NCBI RefSeq assembly: GCF_040958095.1
Contig: NC_091233.1
Coordinates: 8,357,777-8,421,776 of the forward strand
DNA from: Procambarus clarkii
Lineage: Eukaryota; Arthropoda; Malacostraca; Decapoda; Cambaridae
DNA length: 64,000 nt
Direction of reading: 5' to 3'
Positions within the stretch are counted from its first letter, which is position 1. Each line of letters opens with the position of its first letter. This document shows positions 41,045 through 51,273 of the stretch, piece after piece. Below the pieces are notes generated by a model. That model made no database searches. It was not told the origin of the DNA and saw only the letters and a list, made by a program, of their open reading frames with translations. A program made the position numbers and the translations under genes.

Positions 41045-42370
41045 GCAGGTCCAGGGCCGCCACAACCATACACAGCGGGTCCAGAGCCACAGCAACCATA
41101 CACAGCAGGTCGAGGGACACTACAACCATACACAGGAGGTCCAGGGCGTCCACAACCATACACAGCTGTTCTAGAGCCACCACAACCATACACAGCAGGT
41201 CCAGAGCGTCTACAACCATACACAGCTGTTCTAGAGCCACCACAACCATACACAGCAGGTCTAGGGCCACCACAACCATACACAGCAGGTCTAGGGGTCA
41301 CTAAAACCATACACAGCAGGTTCAGGGCCACCACAACCATACACAGCAGGTCTAGGGACACCACAATTATACACAGCAGATCCAGGGCCACCACAGCTAA
41401 ACACAGCATGTCTAGGGGCCACTACAACCATATACAGCAGGTTCAGGGCCACCACAACCATACACAGCTGGTCTAGGGACACCATAACCATACACAGCAG
41501 GTCCAGGGCTACCACAGCCATACACAGCAGGTCCAGGGCCACCACAACCATACACAGCAAGTCTAGGGCCACTACAACAATGCACAGCAGGTCCAGGGCC
41601 ACCACAACCATACACAGCAGGTCTAGGGCCACTACAACAATGCACAGCAGGTCCAGGGCCACCACAACCGTGCACTGTTGGTTCAGGGCCACCAAAAACA
41701 TGCACTGCGGGTCCAGGGTCACCACAACCATACACTGCAGGTCGAGGGACTCCACAACTATACACTGTAGGTCCAGGGGCACGACATTCATGCACTGCAG
41801 GTCCATAGCCACCAAAACCAAACACTGTAGGTCTAGGGCCACCACAACCATACACTGTAGTTCCAGGGCAACCTCAACCATACATTGCAGGTCCAGGGAC
41901 ACAACAATCATACACTGCAGGTCTAGGGCCACACCAACCATACACTGTATGTCCAGGGCCACCACAATCCTACACTGTAGGTCCAGGGCCCCCACAACCG
42001 TACACAACAGGTTCAGGGTCACCATAATAATACACAGCAGGTCTTGGGCCATCACAACCCTACTCTGTAGGTCTAGAGCTACCACAACCATTCACAGCCG
42101 GTCCTGGGCCTCCACAATCATTCACAGCAGGTCCAGGGCCACTACAACCATACAAAGCAGGTCCAGGGCCCCCACAACAATACACATCATGTCCAGGGCC
42201 ACCTCAACCATACACAGCAGGTCCAGGGCCACCACAACCATACACAGCAGGTCTAGGGCCACCACAACCATACACTGCAGGTCCAGGGCCACCACAACTC
42301 ATACACAGCAGGTCCAAGGCCATCAAAACCATACACAGCAGGTCCAGGGCCACCACAGCCATACTGTGTA

Positions 42371-43480
42371 TGGCGGATAATTGTGAGTTGTAATTGTGAG
42401 TGTGTGTATGTGTGCGTGTGTGGGTGTGTGTGTTGGTGAGGAGGCTCGCGGTACGAGGGAGGATTGACTAGCTTCAATCCACTGACATGGAAGTACGTAA
42501 CAAGGAGGGCCCTGTGTATTGCAGGACCCGCCTGGGTCCTATAAGGGTTAGTTTTGCTTCTCAGGCCTTATTAGGGCATGAGGAAGAGAGTACACAGCTT
42601 CCCCCACGTTGGGGATGGCTGGTAGAATCAGTTAGCAACCGCCTTGCACAGAGAGAAGGTGACCAGCCAGTCTTCCCACCCTGACGGGTGACACCCCAGG
42701 CACCCTCAGGGTGCATCCGTCTGAGTCGTGAGGTAAGAGTGTCAGTAATGCATTGTCTTGATTGGGTGTCTTAGTGGTGACGAGCTAGTGGAGTCTGAAC
42801 CATTTAGCCATGTATGGTATGGGCGTGTATGGAGCGGGTGATCCCCCCCCCCTTTCAATTTGGTAAATATTGTGTTAAATAATAGAATGTCAAAGTGTTA
42901 AATATCAATTGCTGGAACTTGAAATGATTTTAAATAATTTGGTAGTAAATATCTATGTGTAGAAGAACAAGCTTGGCTTTTGTTTAGTCCTCTTTTTAAA
43001 TCAATGTCCCCTCCAGTAAGAGTTATATCTAGGAAAGATATCTAGATGAACAAATGAGAGATAACTAAATTAAGCAGTGTTCCTGTCGCATTGTTTAAGT
43101 GGAAGTGAATTTAGATCAATGACAGGTGGTGGCAGCAAACATCTGTACATCTTAGAATATCAGTATAACATCATAAATAGTCTAGATAAAATAACCCTCA
43201 GGCAACTCTCCCTACTCTTTTTTATTCTTGCTACTCTCCCTGCTCCTCTTCCTTCATTCTCTCCCTCCTTCCTCCTCCTTCACTCTTTCCCTCCTGCCTC
43301 CCCGCTCCCCGATTTCTATTCCCTCTCGTCTCTTCTCCACCTCAGTTCCTGCCTCAACCTCCCCCATGTTCTATCCACCCATCCTTCATCCCTCTTTCCT
43401 CCTTTCCTCTTTCTACCTTTACTATGCTTTACTTGACTTAAACGATCTTCTTCACCTTTACCCCCCCCCCCGTTACACCC
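42371..43480. other. Unrelated 1.1-kb sequence splitting the 30-bp array
   Basis: A (GT)n microsatellite at about 42,385-42,445 is followed by unique sequence to about 43,190, then a CT-rich tract at 43,195-43,450 and a poly-C run at about 43,463. No transposon termini or coding domain recognised. A 65-codon plus frame at 42,487 has no recognisable feature. The string CGTTACACCCCCACA at the right junction (about 43,475) also occurs at the right end of the LTR-like sequence near 57,244. Confidence 0.55.
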
Positions 43481-43546
43481 CCACAACAGTTCACAGCAGG
43501 TCTAGGGACACCAGAACCATACACAGCAGGTCCAGGGCCACCACAA

Positions 43547-44266
43547 CCAAACACAGCAGGTCGAGGGACACAACAACCATACACAGCAGGTAGAAGGACA
43601 CAACAACAATACACAGCAGGTCCAGGGAGACAACAACCATACACTGCAGGTCCAGGGCCACTACAACCATACAATGTAGGTCTAGGGCCACCACAACCAT
43701 ACACTGTAGGTCCAGGGCCACCACAACCATACACAACAGATCTTGGGAAACCACAACCATACACAGCAGGTCCAGGGCCACACCAACCATACAGAGCAGG
43801 TCCAGGGCCACAACAACCATACACAGCAGGTCCAGGGCCACAACATCCATACACTGCAGGTCCAGGGCCACCACAATCATACACTGCAGGTCCAGGGCCA
43901 CCACAACCATACACTGTAGGTCCAGGGACACCACAACCATACACTGTAGGTCCAGGGCCACCACAACCATGCACTGTAGGTTCAGGGCCACCAAAACCAT
44001 ACACTGCGGATCCAGGGCCACCACAACCATACACTGCAGGTCGAGGGACTCCACAACCATACACTGTAGGTCCCGGGGCACGACATCCATTCACTGCAGG
44101 TCCATAGCCACCAAAACTATTCACTGTAGGTCCAGCGCCACCACAACCATACACTGCAGGTCGAGGGACACCACAACTATACACTGTAGGTCCAGGGCCA
44201 CCACAACCATACACTGCAGGTCGAGGGAAACAACAACCATACACTGCAGGTCTAGGGCCACAACAA
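43547..44266 (-). repeat. 720-bp (24-unit) higher-order repeat, copy 1
   Basis: Exact 720-bp offset to the next block, for example CATTCACTGCAGGTCCATAG near 44,088 and 44,808. I could find only two or three base differences by eye (near 43,740 and 44,185). Confidence 0.88.
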
Positions 44267-44986
44267 CCAAACACAGCAGGTCGAGGGACACAACAACCAT
44301 ACACAGCAGGTAGAAGGACACAACAACAATACACAGCAGGTCCAGGGAGACAACAACCATACACTGCAGGTCCAGGGCCACTACAACCATACAATGTAGG
44401 TCTAGGGCCACCACAACCATACACTGTAGGTCCAGGGCCACCACAACCATACACAACAGGTCTTGGGAAACCACAACCATACACAGCAGGTCCAGGGCCA
44501 CACCAACCATACAGAGCAGGTCCAGGGCCACAACAACCATACACAGCAGGTCCAGGGCCACAACATCCATACACTGCAGGTCCAGGGCCACCACAATCAT
44601 ACACTGCAGGTCCAGGGCCACCACAACCATACACTGTAGGTCCAGGGACACCACAACCATACACTGTAGGTCCAGGGCCACCACAACCATGCACTGTAGG
44701 TTCAGGGCCACCAAAACCATACACTGCGGATCCAGGGCCACCACAACCATACACTGCAGGTCGAGGGACTCCACAACCATACACTGTAGGTCCCGGGGCA
44801 CGACATCCATTCACTGCAGGTCCATAGCCACCAAAACTATTCACTGTAGGTCCAGCGCCACCACAACCATACACTGCAGGTCGAGGGACACCACAACTAT
44901 ACTCTGTAGGTCCAGGGCCACCACAACCATACACTGCAGGTCGAGGGAAACAACAACCATACACTGCAGGTCTAGGGCCACAACAA
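44267..44986 (-). repeat. 720-bp (24-unit) higher-order repeat, copy 2
   Basis: Direct tandem copy of 43,547-44,266. After 44,986 the unit order differs. Confidence 0.88.
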
Positions 44987-46612
44987 CCATGCACTGTAGG
45001 TCCAGGGCCACCACAACCATACACTGTAAGTCCAGGGTCACCACAACCATACACAGCAGGTTCAGGGTCACCATAATATTACACAGCAGATCTAGGGCCA
45101 CCACAACCTTACACCGTAGGTCTAGGGCTATCACAACCATACACAGCAGATCCAGGGCCACTACAGTCATACACAGCAGATCCAGCGCCACTACAACCAT
45201 ACACAGCAGGTCCAGGTCCACCACAACAATACACATCAGGTCCAAGGCCACCACAACCATACACAGCAGGTCCAGGGACACCACAACCATACACAGCAGG
45301 TCCAGCGCCAACGCAATCATACACGGCAGGTCTAGGGCCACGACAACCATACACTGCAGGTCCAGGGCTACCACAACCATACACTGTAGGTCTAGGGCCA
45401 CCACAACCATACACAGAAGGTCCAGAGCCACCACAACAATACACAGCAGGTGGAGGGACACAACAACTATACACAGCAGATCCAGGGCCACCACAACCAT
45501 ACACAGCAGGTCCGGAGCCTCCACAACCATACACAGCAGGTCTAGAGCCACCACAACCATACACAGCAGGTCTAAGGCCACCACAACCATACACATCCGG
45601 TCCAGGGCCACCACAACCATACAATGCAGGTCCAGCGCCACCACAAACATACACAGCAGGTCTAGGGACACCACAACCATACACAGCAGGTCCAGGGCCA
45701 ACACAGCCAAACACAGCAGGTCGAGGGACACAACAACCTAACACAGCAGGTCGAGGGACACAACAACCAAACACAGTAGGTCGAGGGAGACAACAACAAT
45801 ACACTGCAGGTCCAGGGACACCACAGCAATACTCAGCAGGTCCAGGGCGACCACAACCATTCACTGTAGGTCCAGGGGCACGACAACCATACACTGCAGA
45901 TCGACGGCTACCACAACCATACACTGCAGGTCCAGGGCCACTACAACCATACACTGTAGGTCCAGGGCCACCACAACCATACACTGCAGGTCCAGGGCCA
46001 CCACAACGATGCACTGTAGGTCTAGAGCCACCACAACCATACACAGCAGGTCCAGGGCCACCACAAACATACACACATCAGGTCCAGGGCCATCTCAACC
46101 ATACAGAGTAGGTCCAGGGCCACCCCAACCCTTCACAGCAGGTCCAGGGCCAACACAACCATACACAGCAGGTCCAGGGACAACGCAACCATACACAGCA
46201 GGTCTAGAGCCACTACAACCATACACTGTAGGTCCAGGGCCACCTCAACTCATTCACAGCAGGTCCAAGACCATCACAACCATACACAGCAGGTCCAGGA
46301 CAACCACAACCATACACAGCAGGTCCAAAGACACCTCAACCATATACGGTATTTCCACTGCCACCACAACCATACACAGCAGATCCAGGGCCACCACAAC
46401 CATGCACAGCAGGTCCAGGGCCACCACAACCATACACAGCAGGTCCAAAGACACCTCAACCATATACGGCATTTCCACTGCCACCACAACCATACACAGC
46501 AGGTCGAGGGCCCCCACAACCACACACAGCAGGTCTAGAGGCCCCCACAACTGTACACAGCAGGTCGAGGGCCCCCACAACCACATACAGCAGGTCCAAG
46601 GCCACCAGGTAA

Positions 46613-48246
46613 CGGTAGTCACCTGCCACAGGTAACAGTAGCCAACTGCCACAGGTAAGGGAACCCCAACCTGATCCTAGTAACCACTGTGTCCCCCAGT
46701 CTGGTGTGTGAGGAGATGGTTCACCAGCTCACTTACAATAGTGCTCTTTTGCCTGTGGGAGCCAGTACACTTGTTAAGTGCACTTGTTAAGTGGGCGGAC
46801 TTAAGTTTGGTAACCAGCAACCAAAACATCTAGTGTTTGGGCTCATGTGAGAGCCCCAGTCATCAGCAGTCCATAAATGTTACCCTGGCCGGGGTGGCAT
46901 GTTTGTGGACAGTGCTAGAGCTGATAGCATCATCTCATTGTATGGCTTTGTGGCGAGACTCGACTTTGCGCGGGAACAGCTAGGCCCAGGCGTGGGTGAG
47001 CTGTGGGCCTCCCGCGCTCGCTGGCCACTTGAGTCGTTGTCAAGGAAACTGCCGCCATCTTAGTAAACATCTTGAGCCGCCATGTTGGTCGGCCATCTTG
47101 GAGTTGCCCTAGGGGCTATGCTACACCGTCGCTGATTGGATGAGAGGGGTAGGCCGCTGTATGCCTTCCTCTCATTGGTTATTTCGAGAAGGACGCGGGA
47201 GTTGTCGGTGTGAGCATCATTCTAAACCCAGCTGCCACCTTGTCAAGACGCTCTCTGTACTCAATTCTTCCAAATTGAAGTATAGGGCGTCGTGGTGGCT
47301 GGACTACTCAACTGCTGATGCTTCCTGCTTCACCAACGGCAGCGGTCGTCACAGAATCCGGCTGAAGTCGTCGCTTGGAGGGGTTTAAGACATTTTTGTG
47401 CAGGGGGTAGAGGTACAGTGATCTGGGATCGTGGGGAATGTGCATACGAGCAGTAACAGACTCGTAGATCCCATACCAGTGTTGATTAGACTTGCTAGTG
47501 CTCTGTAGCAGTCGATGGGAATGGGGAAATTCGTGTCAGTGTTAAGGCAAATTTCATATGTTTGTGTGAGACGCTATCGTTGTGCGCGTCACCTGGGTAT
47601 GAACGCTTCACTTCACTGGTGAGTCGAGGGTGTGAACTCAGCCGTGTTGAGTGGGAGGGGTTCGAGTGTGCGCCAATTTTTTCGAATAAATACCACGCCG
47701 CCGGAGCGAGCCAGCCACCGGAAGCGGGGTGCCTGATGTATGGGAATTGTGTGTAGCCGGCAGTGTGAATGAGTAAGTACCTATGTGTGTATTTCTGGTG
47801 ATTAGTAGTCTCTAAAACTTGAATTCGAGGTCAAGTGTTCCGTCACATTGTCACGCAGCACCTGTTCAGGTGGAGTGAATTGTGGGCGAGGAGATTAATC
47901 ACCTTTGTTGTCATCTTGTCAGTCCAGAGGGCCTAAGTCTGGTGTACACAGACGTACAGTGTGTGTGTGTGTGTGGGTACACACGGGAACAGAGTATACA
48001 TAGATTAGCCAAGGACTGAGAGGATGTCCATGTAATAATTATAATATTCCATTGTGGTAGTCATTTTTGATCGTCCGTGGGACGGAGTGATATCATTTCC
48101 ATGTGTTGTCTTGCAGGTGTGGAATTCCATCACTGAGCGCTCAGGTATGTGTAACGCCAGTGATTCCTGGCAATGATTATTGTGGAGTGTACCACAGTGT
48201 GGTCTTAATTTCTTGTATTGTTCCCAGGGCCGTGACAAGTGTGATT
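46613..48246. other. Low-repeat sequence between the satellite and the (TA)n nest
   Basis: GC-rich from about 46,900 to 47,400, with an AATAAA at about 47,684 and a (GT)n run near 47,959. No coding domain recognised; a plus frame at 47,140-47,388 is unremarkable. A hairpin-forming string GATCGTCCGTGGGACGG near 48,069 is shared with the LTR-like sequence at 56,811, so part of this stretch may be fragmented LTR DNA. Confidence 0.45.
47051..47180 (+). promoter_or_regulatory. Cluster of YY1-like and CCAAT-like sites
   Basis: Three YY1-type motifs occur within 50 bp (GCCGCCATCTT at 47,051; GCCGCCATGTT at 47,076; GGCCATCTTGG at 47,091). Two inverted CCAAT boxes follow (ATTGG at 47,135 and 47,174). 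YY1 and NF-Y sites are known to cluster in TATA-less promoters and retroelement 5' regions. No downstream gene is evident, so the role is an inference. Confidence 0.3.
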
Positions 48247-48248
48247 TA

Positions 48249-48329
<81 letters not shown>
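48247..48329. repeat. (TA)n microsatellite
   Basis: Uninterrupted TA dinucleotides, flanked on the right by TTAACGTAATTTTGG. Confidence 0.97.
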
Positions 48330-48332
<3 letters not shown>

Positions 48333-48518
48333 CGTAATTTTGGTGAGTGACGTGGCTGTCTGGAGAGACCGCCCCCACTCTGTCGAGTAACGTAACTCTC
48401 GAGAGTGTTTATCGACATGCGTGATCGAAAAATCACTCACCCATGTGATTTAAGGAGTGTGTGATCTCTTTAGTGTTCCCAAAAACGTTTGATAGCTGTA
48501 GGCTACATGTGTCTGCAG

Positions 48519-48725
<207 letters not shown>

Positions 48726-48846
48726 AAATATGACCGAAAAAGTAAGATTAATAATTCTAACACGAATTTTCTCAATCTTTCGTACATTACGCTTCACTGT
48801 TGGAGGTAAATCAAAAATCACTTCTCCAAAATTCATTTTTATTTCT

Positions 48847-48899
48847 AGTCTGACGCGACACGGGCGCGTTTCGTAAAACTTATTACATTTTCAAAGACT
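48847..48899 (-). ncRNA. Hammerhead-like fold in the Penelope 3' tail (minus copy)
   Basis: Reverse-complement counterpart of the fold at 53,496-53,548, with the same pairing segments (AGTCT/AGACT ends, ACGCG/CGCGT inner stem). The same two departures from the hammerhead core are present. Confidence 0.25.
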
Positions 48900-49081
48900 T
48901 CACAAATACACAACTGATTAGAACGTATCTCTGATTTTATATCTACATTTGAGTGAGGTGGGAAGGGTGATGTGGCATTAACACAAGACAGAACAGGAGG
49001 GGATATTAATAGGGTATTAAAAGTATCAACACAAGACAGAACAGAAACAATGGGTATTGAATAGAAGTGTTTGTAGAAAGC

Positions 49082-51019
49082 CTATTGGTCCATATTTCTT
49101 GATGCTTCTATATTGGAGCGGAGTCTTGAGGTGGGTAGAATATAGTTGTGCAATAATTGGCTGTTGATTGCTGGTGTTGACTTCTTGATGTGTAGTGCCT
49201 CGCAAACGTCAAGCCGCCTGCTATCGCTGTATCTATCGATGATTTCCGTGTTGTTTACTAGGATTTCTCTGGCGATGGTTTGGTTATGGGAAGAGATTAT
49301 ATGTTCCTTAATGGAGCCCTGTTGCTTATGCATCGTTAAACGCCTAGAAAGAGATGTTGTTGTCTTGCCTATATACTGGGTTTTTTGGAGCTTACAGTCC
49401 CCAAGTGGGCATTTAAAGGCATAGACGACATTAGTCTCTTTTAAAGCGTTCTGTTTTGTGTCTGGAGAGTTTCTCATGAGTAGGCTGGCCGTTTTTCTGG
49501 TTTTATAGTAAATCGTCAGTTGTATCCTCTGATTTTTGTCTGTAGGGATAACGTTTCTATTAACAATATCTTTCAGGACCCTTTCCTCCGTTTTATGAGC
49601 TGTGGAAAAGAAGTTCCTGTAAAATAGTCTAATAGGGGGTATAGGTGTTGTGTTAGTTGTCTCTTCAGAGGTTGCATGGCTTTTCACTTTCCTTCTTATG
49701 ATGTCTTCGATGAAACCATTGGAGAAGCCGTTATTGACTAGGACCTGCCTTACCCTACAGAGTTCTTCGTCAACTTGCTTCCATTCTGAGCTGTGGCTGA
49801 GAGCACGGTCGACGTATGCGTTAACAACACTCCTCTTGTACCTGTCAGGGCAGTCGCTGTTGGCATTTAGGCACATTCCTATGTTTGTTTCCTTAGTGTA
49901 GACTGCAGTGTGGAAACCTCCGCCCTTTTCCATGACTGTTACATCTAGAAAAGGCAGCTTCCCATCCTTTTCCGTCTCGTAAGTGAAACGCAGCACGGAA
50001 CTCTGCTCAAATGTCTCCTTCAGCTTCTGCAGATGTCTGACATCAGGTACCTGTGTAAAAATGTCGTCAACATACCTGCAGTATATGGCCGGTTTCAAGT
50101 TCATGTCGACTAAGACTTTTTGCTCGATGGTACCCATGTAGAAGTTTGCAAACAGGACACCTAGGGGAGAACCCATGGCGACCCCATCTACTTGCTTATA
50201 CATGTGCCCATCCGGGCTCAAGAAGGGTGCCTCTTTAGTACAAGCTTGGAGTAGTTTCCTCAGAATACTTTCTGGCATGTCAAGAGGAGTACAGGCTAGA
50301 TCACGATACACTCTGTCGGCTATCATTCCGATTGTCTCGTCCACAGGTACGTTGGTAAACAGCGATTCTACGTCCAACGAGGCTCTTATCCCTGTGGCCC
50401 GTGTGCCCCGCAGTAAGTCCACAAATTCCTTTGGAGACTTCAGGCTGAAGGCGCAAGGAACATAAGGAGTCAGCAGGCCGTTGAGTCGCTTTGCCAGTCT
50501 GTACGTGGGTGTGGGTATCTGGCTTATGATTGGCCGAAGTGGGTTTCCAGGCTTGTGCGTCTTGACATTTCCATACGCATATCCAGGTTTATATTCCCCA
50601 ATGATCTTTGGCAGGTGGAGTCCGGATTTCTTGGCGTTTACAGTTTCGATCAGTTTGTTGACCTTTGCTTTTAATTCGGCTGTAGTGTCCTTCGTTACCC
50701 TTTGGAACTTAGTTTGGTCAGAGAGTATGATGTTCATTTTCGCCAGATATTCGTCTTTTTTAAGAATGACATATATTGGCGACTTGTCACCTCTCCTGAC
50801 AACTATCTCCTTGTTCTCACGAAGGCTTTTAGCTGCCGCTTTAAGCTCGGGGGACAGTATGGTGCTTCTGTAGTTGCCTCGATTCTTTCCTCCTTCTGCA
50901 ATAAGTTCTGCTTGTAAGGTATCTTTGGTAGTGACCTTCTTTTGTGTCTCGAGGTCGAATATGTCGTCCAACAGAATTTCCAACTCTACTTTCCGGGCCA
51001 TTTCACTCGGTCTGGACAT
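49082..51019 (-). CDS. Penelope-like reverse transcriptase with C-terminal GIY-YIG endonuclease (minus copy)
   Basis: A 645-residue frame that would copy element RNA into DNA at a cut made by its own nuclease. Seen in the sequence: the KTHKPG element at 153-158 followed by RPIIS; RT motif A SLDVESLFTNVP with Asp216; motif B MGSPLG at 282-287; motif C YVDD at 316-319. A GIY-YIG module begins with VVYAF at 531-535, continues with Cys537/Cys542 and TQYIG at 547-551, and has a candidate catalytic Glu607 (CEALHIKK). This order, RT then GIY-YIG, defines endonuclease-bearing Penelope-like elements. The Met at 51,019 is only the first Met after truncation: the frame is open back to the inversion junction at 51,072, so the real N-terminus is missing. 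It differs from the partner copy at residue 336 (Thr here, Ala there). Confidence 0.92.
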   Translation of the reverse strand: MSRPSEMARKVELEILLDDIFDLETQKKVTTKDTLQAELIAEGGKNRGNYRSTILSPELKAAAKSLRENKEIVVRRGDKSPIYVILKKDEYLAKMNIILSDQTKFQRVTKDTTAELKAKVNKLIETVNAKKSGLHLPKIIGEYKPGYAYGNVKTHKPGNPLRPIISQIPTPTYRLAKRLNGLLTPYVPCAFSLKSPKEFVDLLRGTRATGIRASLDVESLFTNVPVDETIGMIADRVYRDLACTPLDMPESILRKLLQACTKEAPFLSPDGHMYKQVDGVAMGSPLGVLFANFYMGTIEQKVLVDMNLKPAIYCRYVDDIFTQVPDVRHLQKLKETFEQSSVLRFTYETEKDGKLPFLDVTVMEKGGGFHTAVYTKETNIGMCLNANSDCPDRYKRSVVNAYVDRALSHSSEWKQVDEELCRVRQVLVNNGFSNGFIEDIIRRKVKSHATSEETTNTTPIPPIRLFYRNFFSTAHKTEERVLKDIVNRNVIPTDKNQRIQLTIYYKTRKTASLLMRNSPDTKQNALKETNVVYAFKCPLGDCKLQKTQYIGKTTTSLSRRLTMHKQQGSIKEHIISSHNQTIAREILVNNTEIIDRYSDSRRLDVCEALHIKKSTPAINSQLLHNYILPTSRLRSNIEASRNMDQ

Positions 51020-51273
51020 AACATGACAGTTTATGCCCAGATTTAGGAGAGTGACTTGGTCCTCAGTGAGGTCCTCAGATATACAAGGCAGAGAATGAAA
51101 TCAAAGACAACAAAACGCAACTACTTCATGCTACAAACGAGTGGAGAAATAGCAACATCGACCATAGTATCCGTACCCGCATTGAACAACACCTCGACAT
51201 CCTCACAGACCAACATCACCTCAGCACTGAAACAAGGATTATCAAGAAACTAACAACATTATATGGAGGACCT

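Larger units (their letters stand above)
29380..42370 (-). repeat. 30-bp satellite array, left part
   Basis: Tandem 30-bp units with plus-strand core CCACCACAACCATACAC, then AGCAGGTCCAGGG or the variants CTGCAGGTCGAGGG and CTGTAGGTCTAGGG. The unit length is a multiple of three, so each frame gives its own 10-residue peptide period (minus VYGCGGPGPA, plus PPQPYTAGPG, plus TTTIHSRSRA). All six frames are open, and each frame is broken at different points by indels that are not multiples of three, for example near 30,240. I therefore treat the long open frames as satellite artefacts. The G-rich strand is minus. The first unit begins at the edge of a LINE relic. Confidence 0.96.
43485..46612 (-). 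repeat. 30-bp satellite array, right part
   Basis: The same 30-bp unit resumes after the interruption and runs to about 46,612, where it ends in CAGGTAACGGTAG-type sequence. Variant mix and orientation match the left part, so the two were probably one array. Confidence 0.95.

Noticed and set aside
43438-45054. 538-codon minus frame of VYGCGGPGPA repeats resembling a structural protein
   Set aside because: The opposite strand and the other frames are equally open, and array-wide indels break the frame elsewhere. No signal peptide or promoter is seen.
1-46612. CRISPR array
   Set aside because: Units are contiguous tandem repeats with no unique spacers, in a eukaryotic context.
1-46612. Common origin of the 25-bp and 30-bp satellite units
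   Set aside because: Reading one against the reverse complement of the other gives only short shared strings such as TATGGTTG; too weak to claim.
50481-50873. Antisense open frames within both Penelope copies
   Set aside because: They mirror the reverse transcriptase coding strand and occur identically in both arms.
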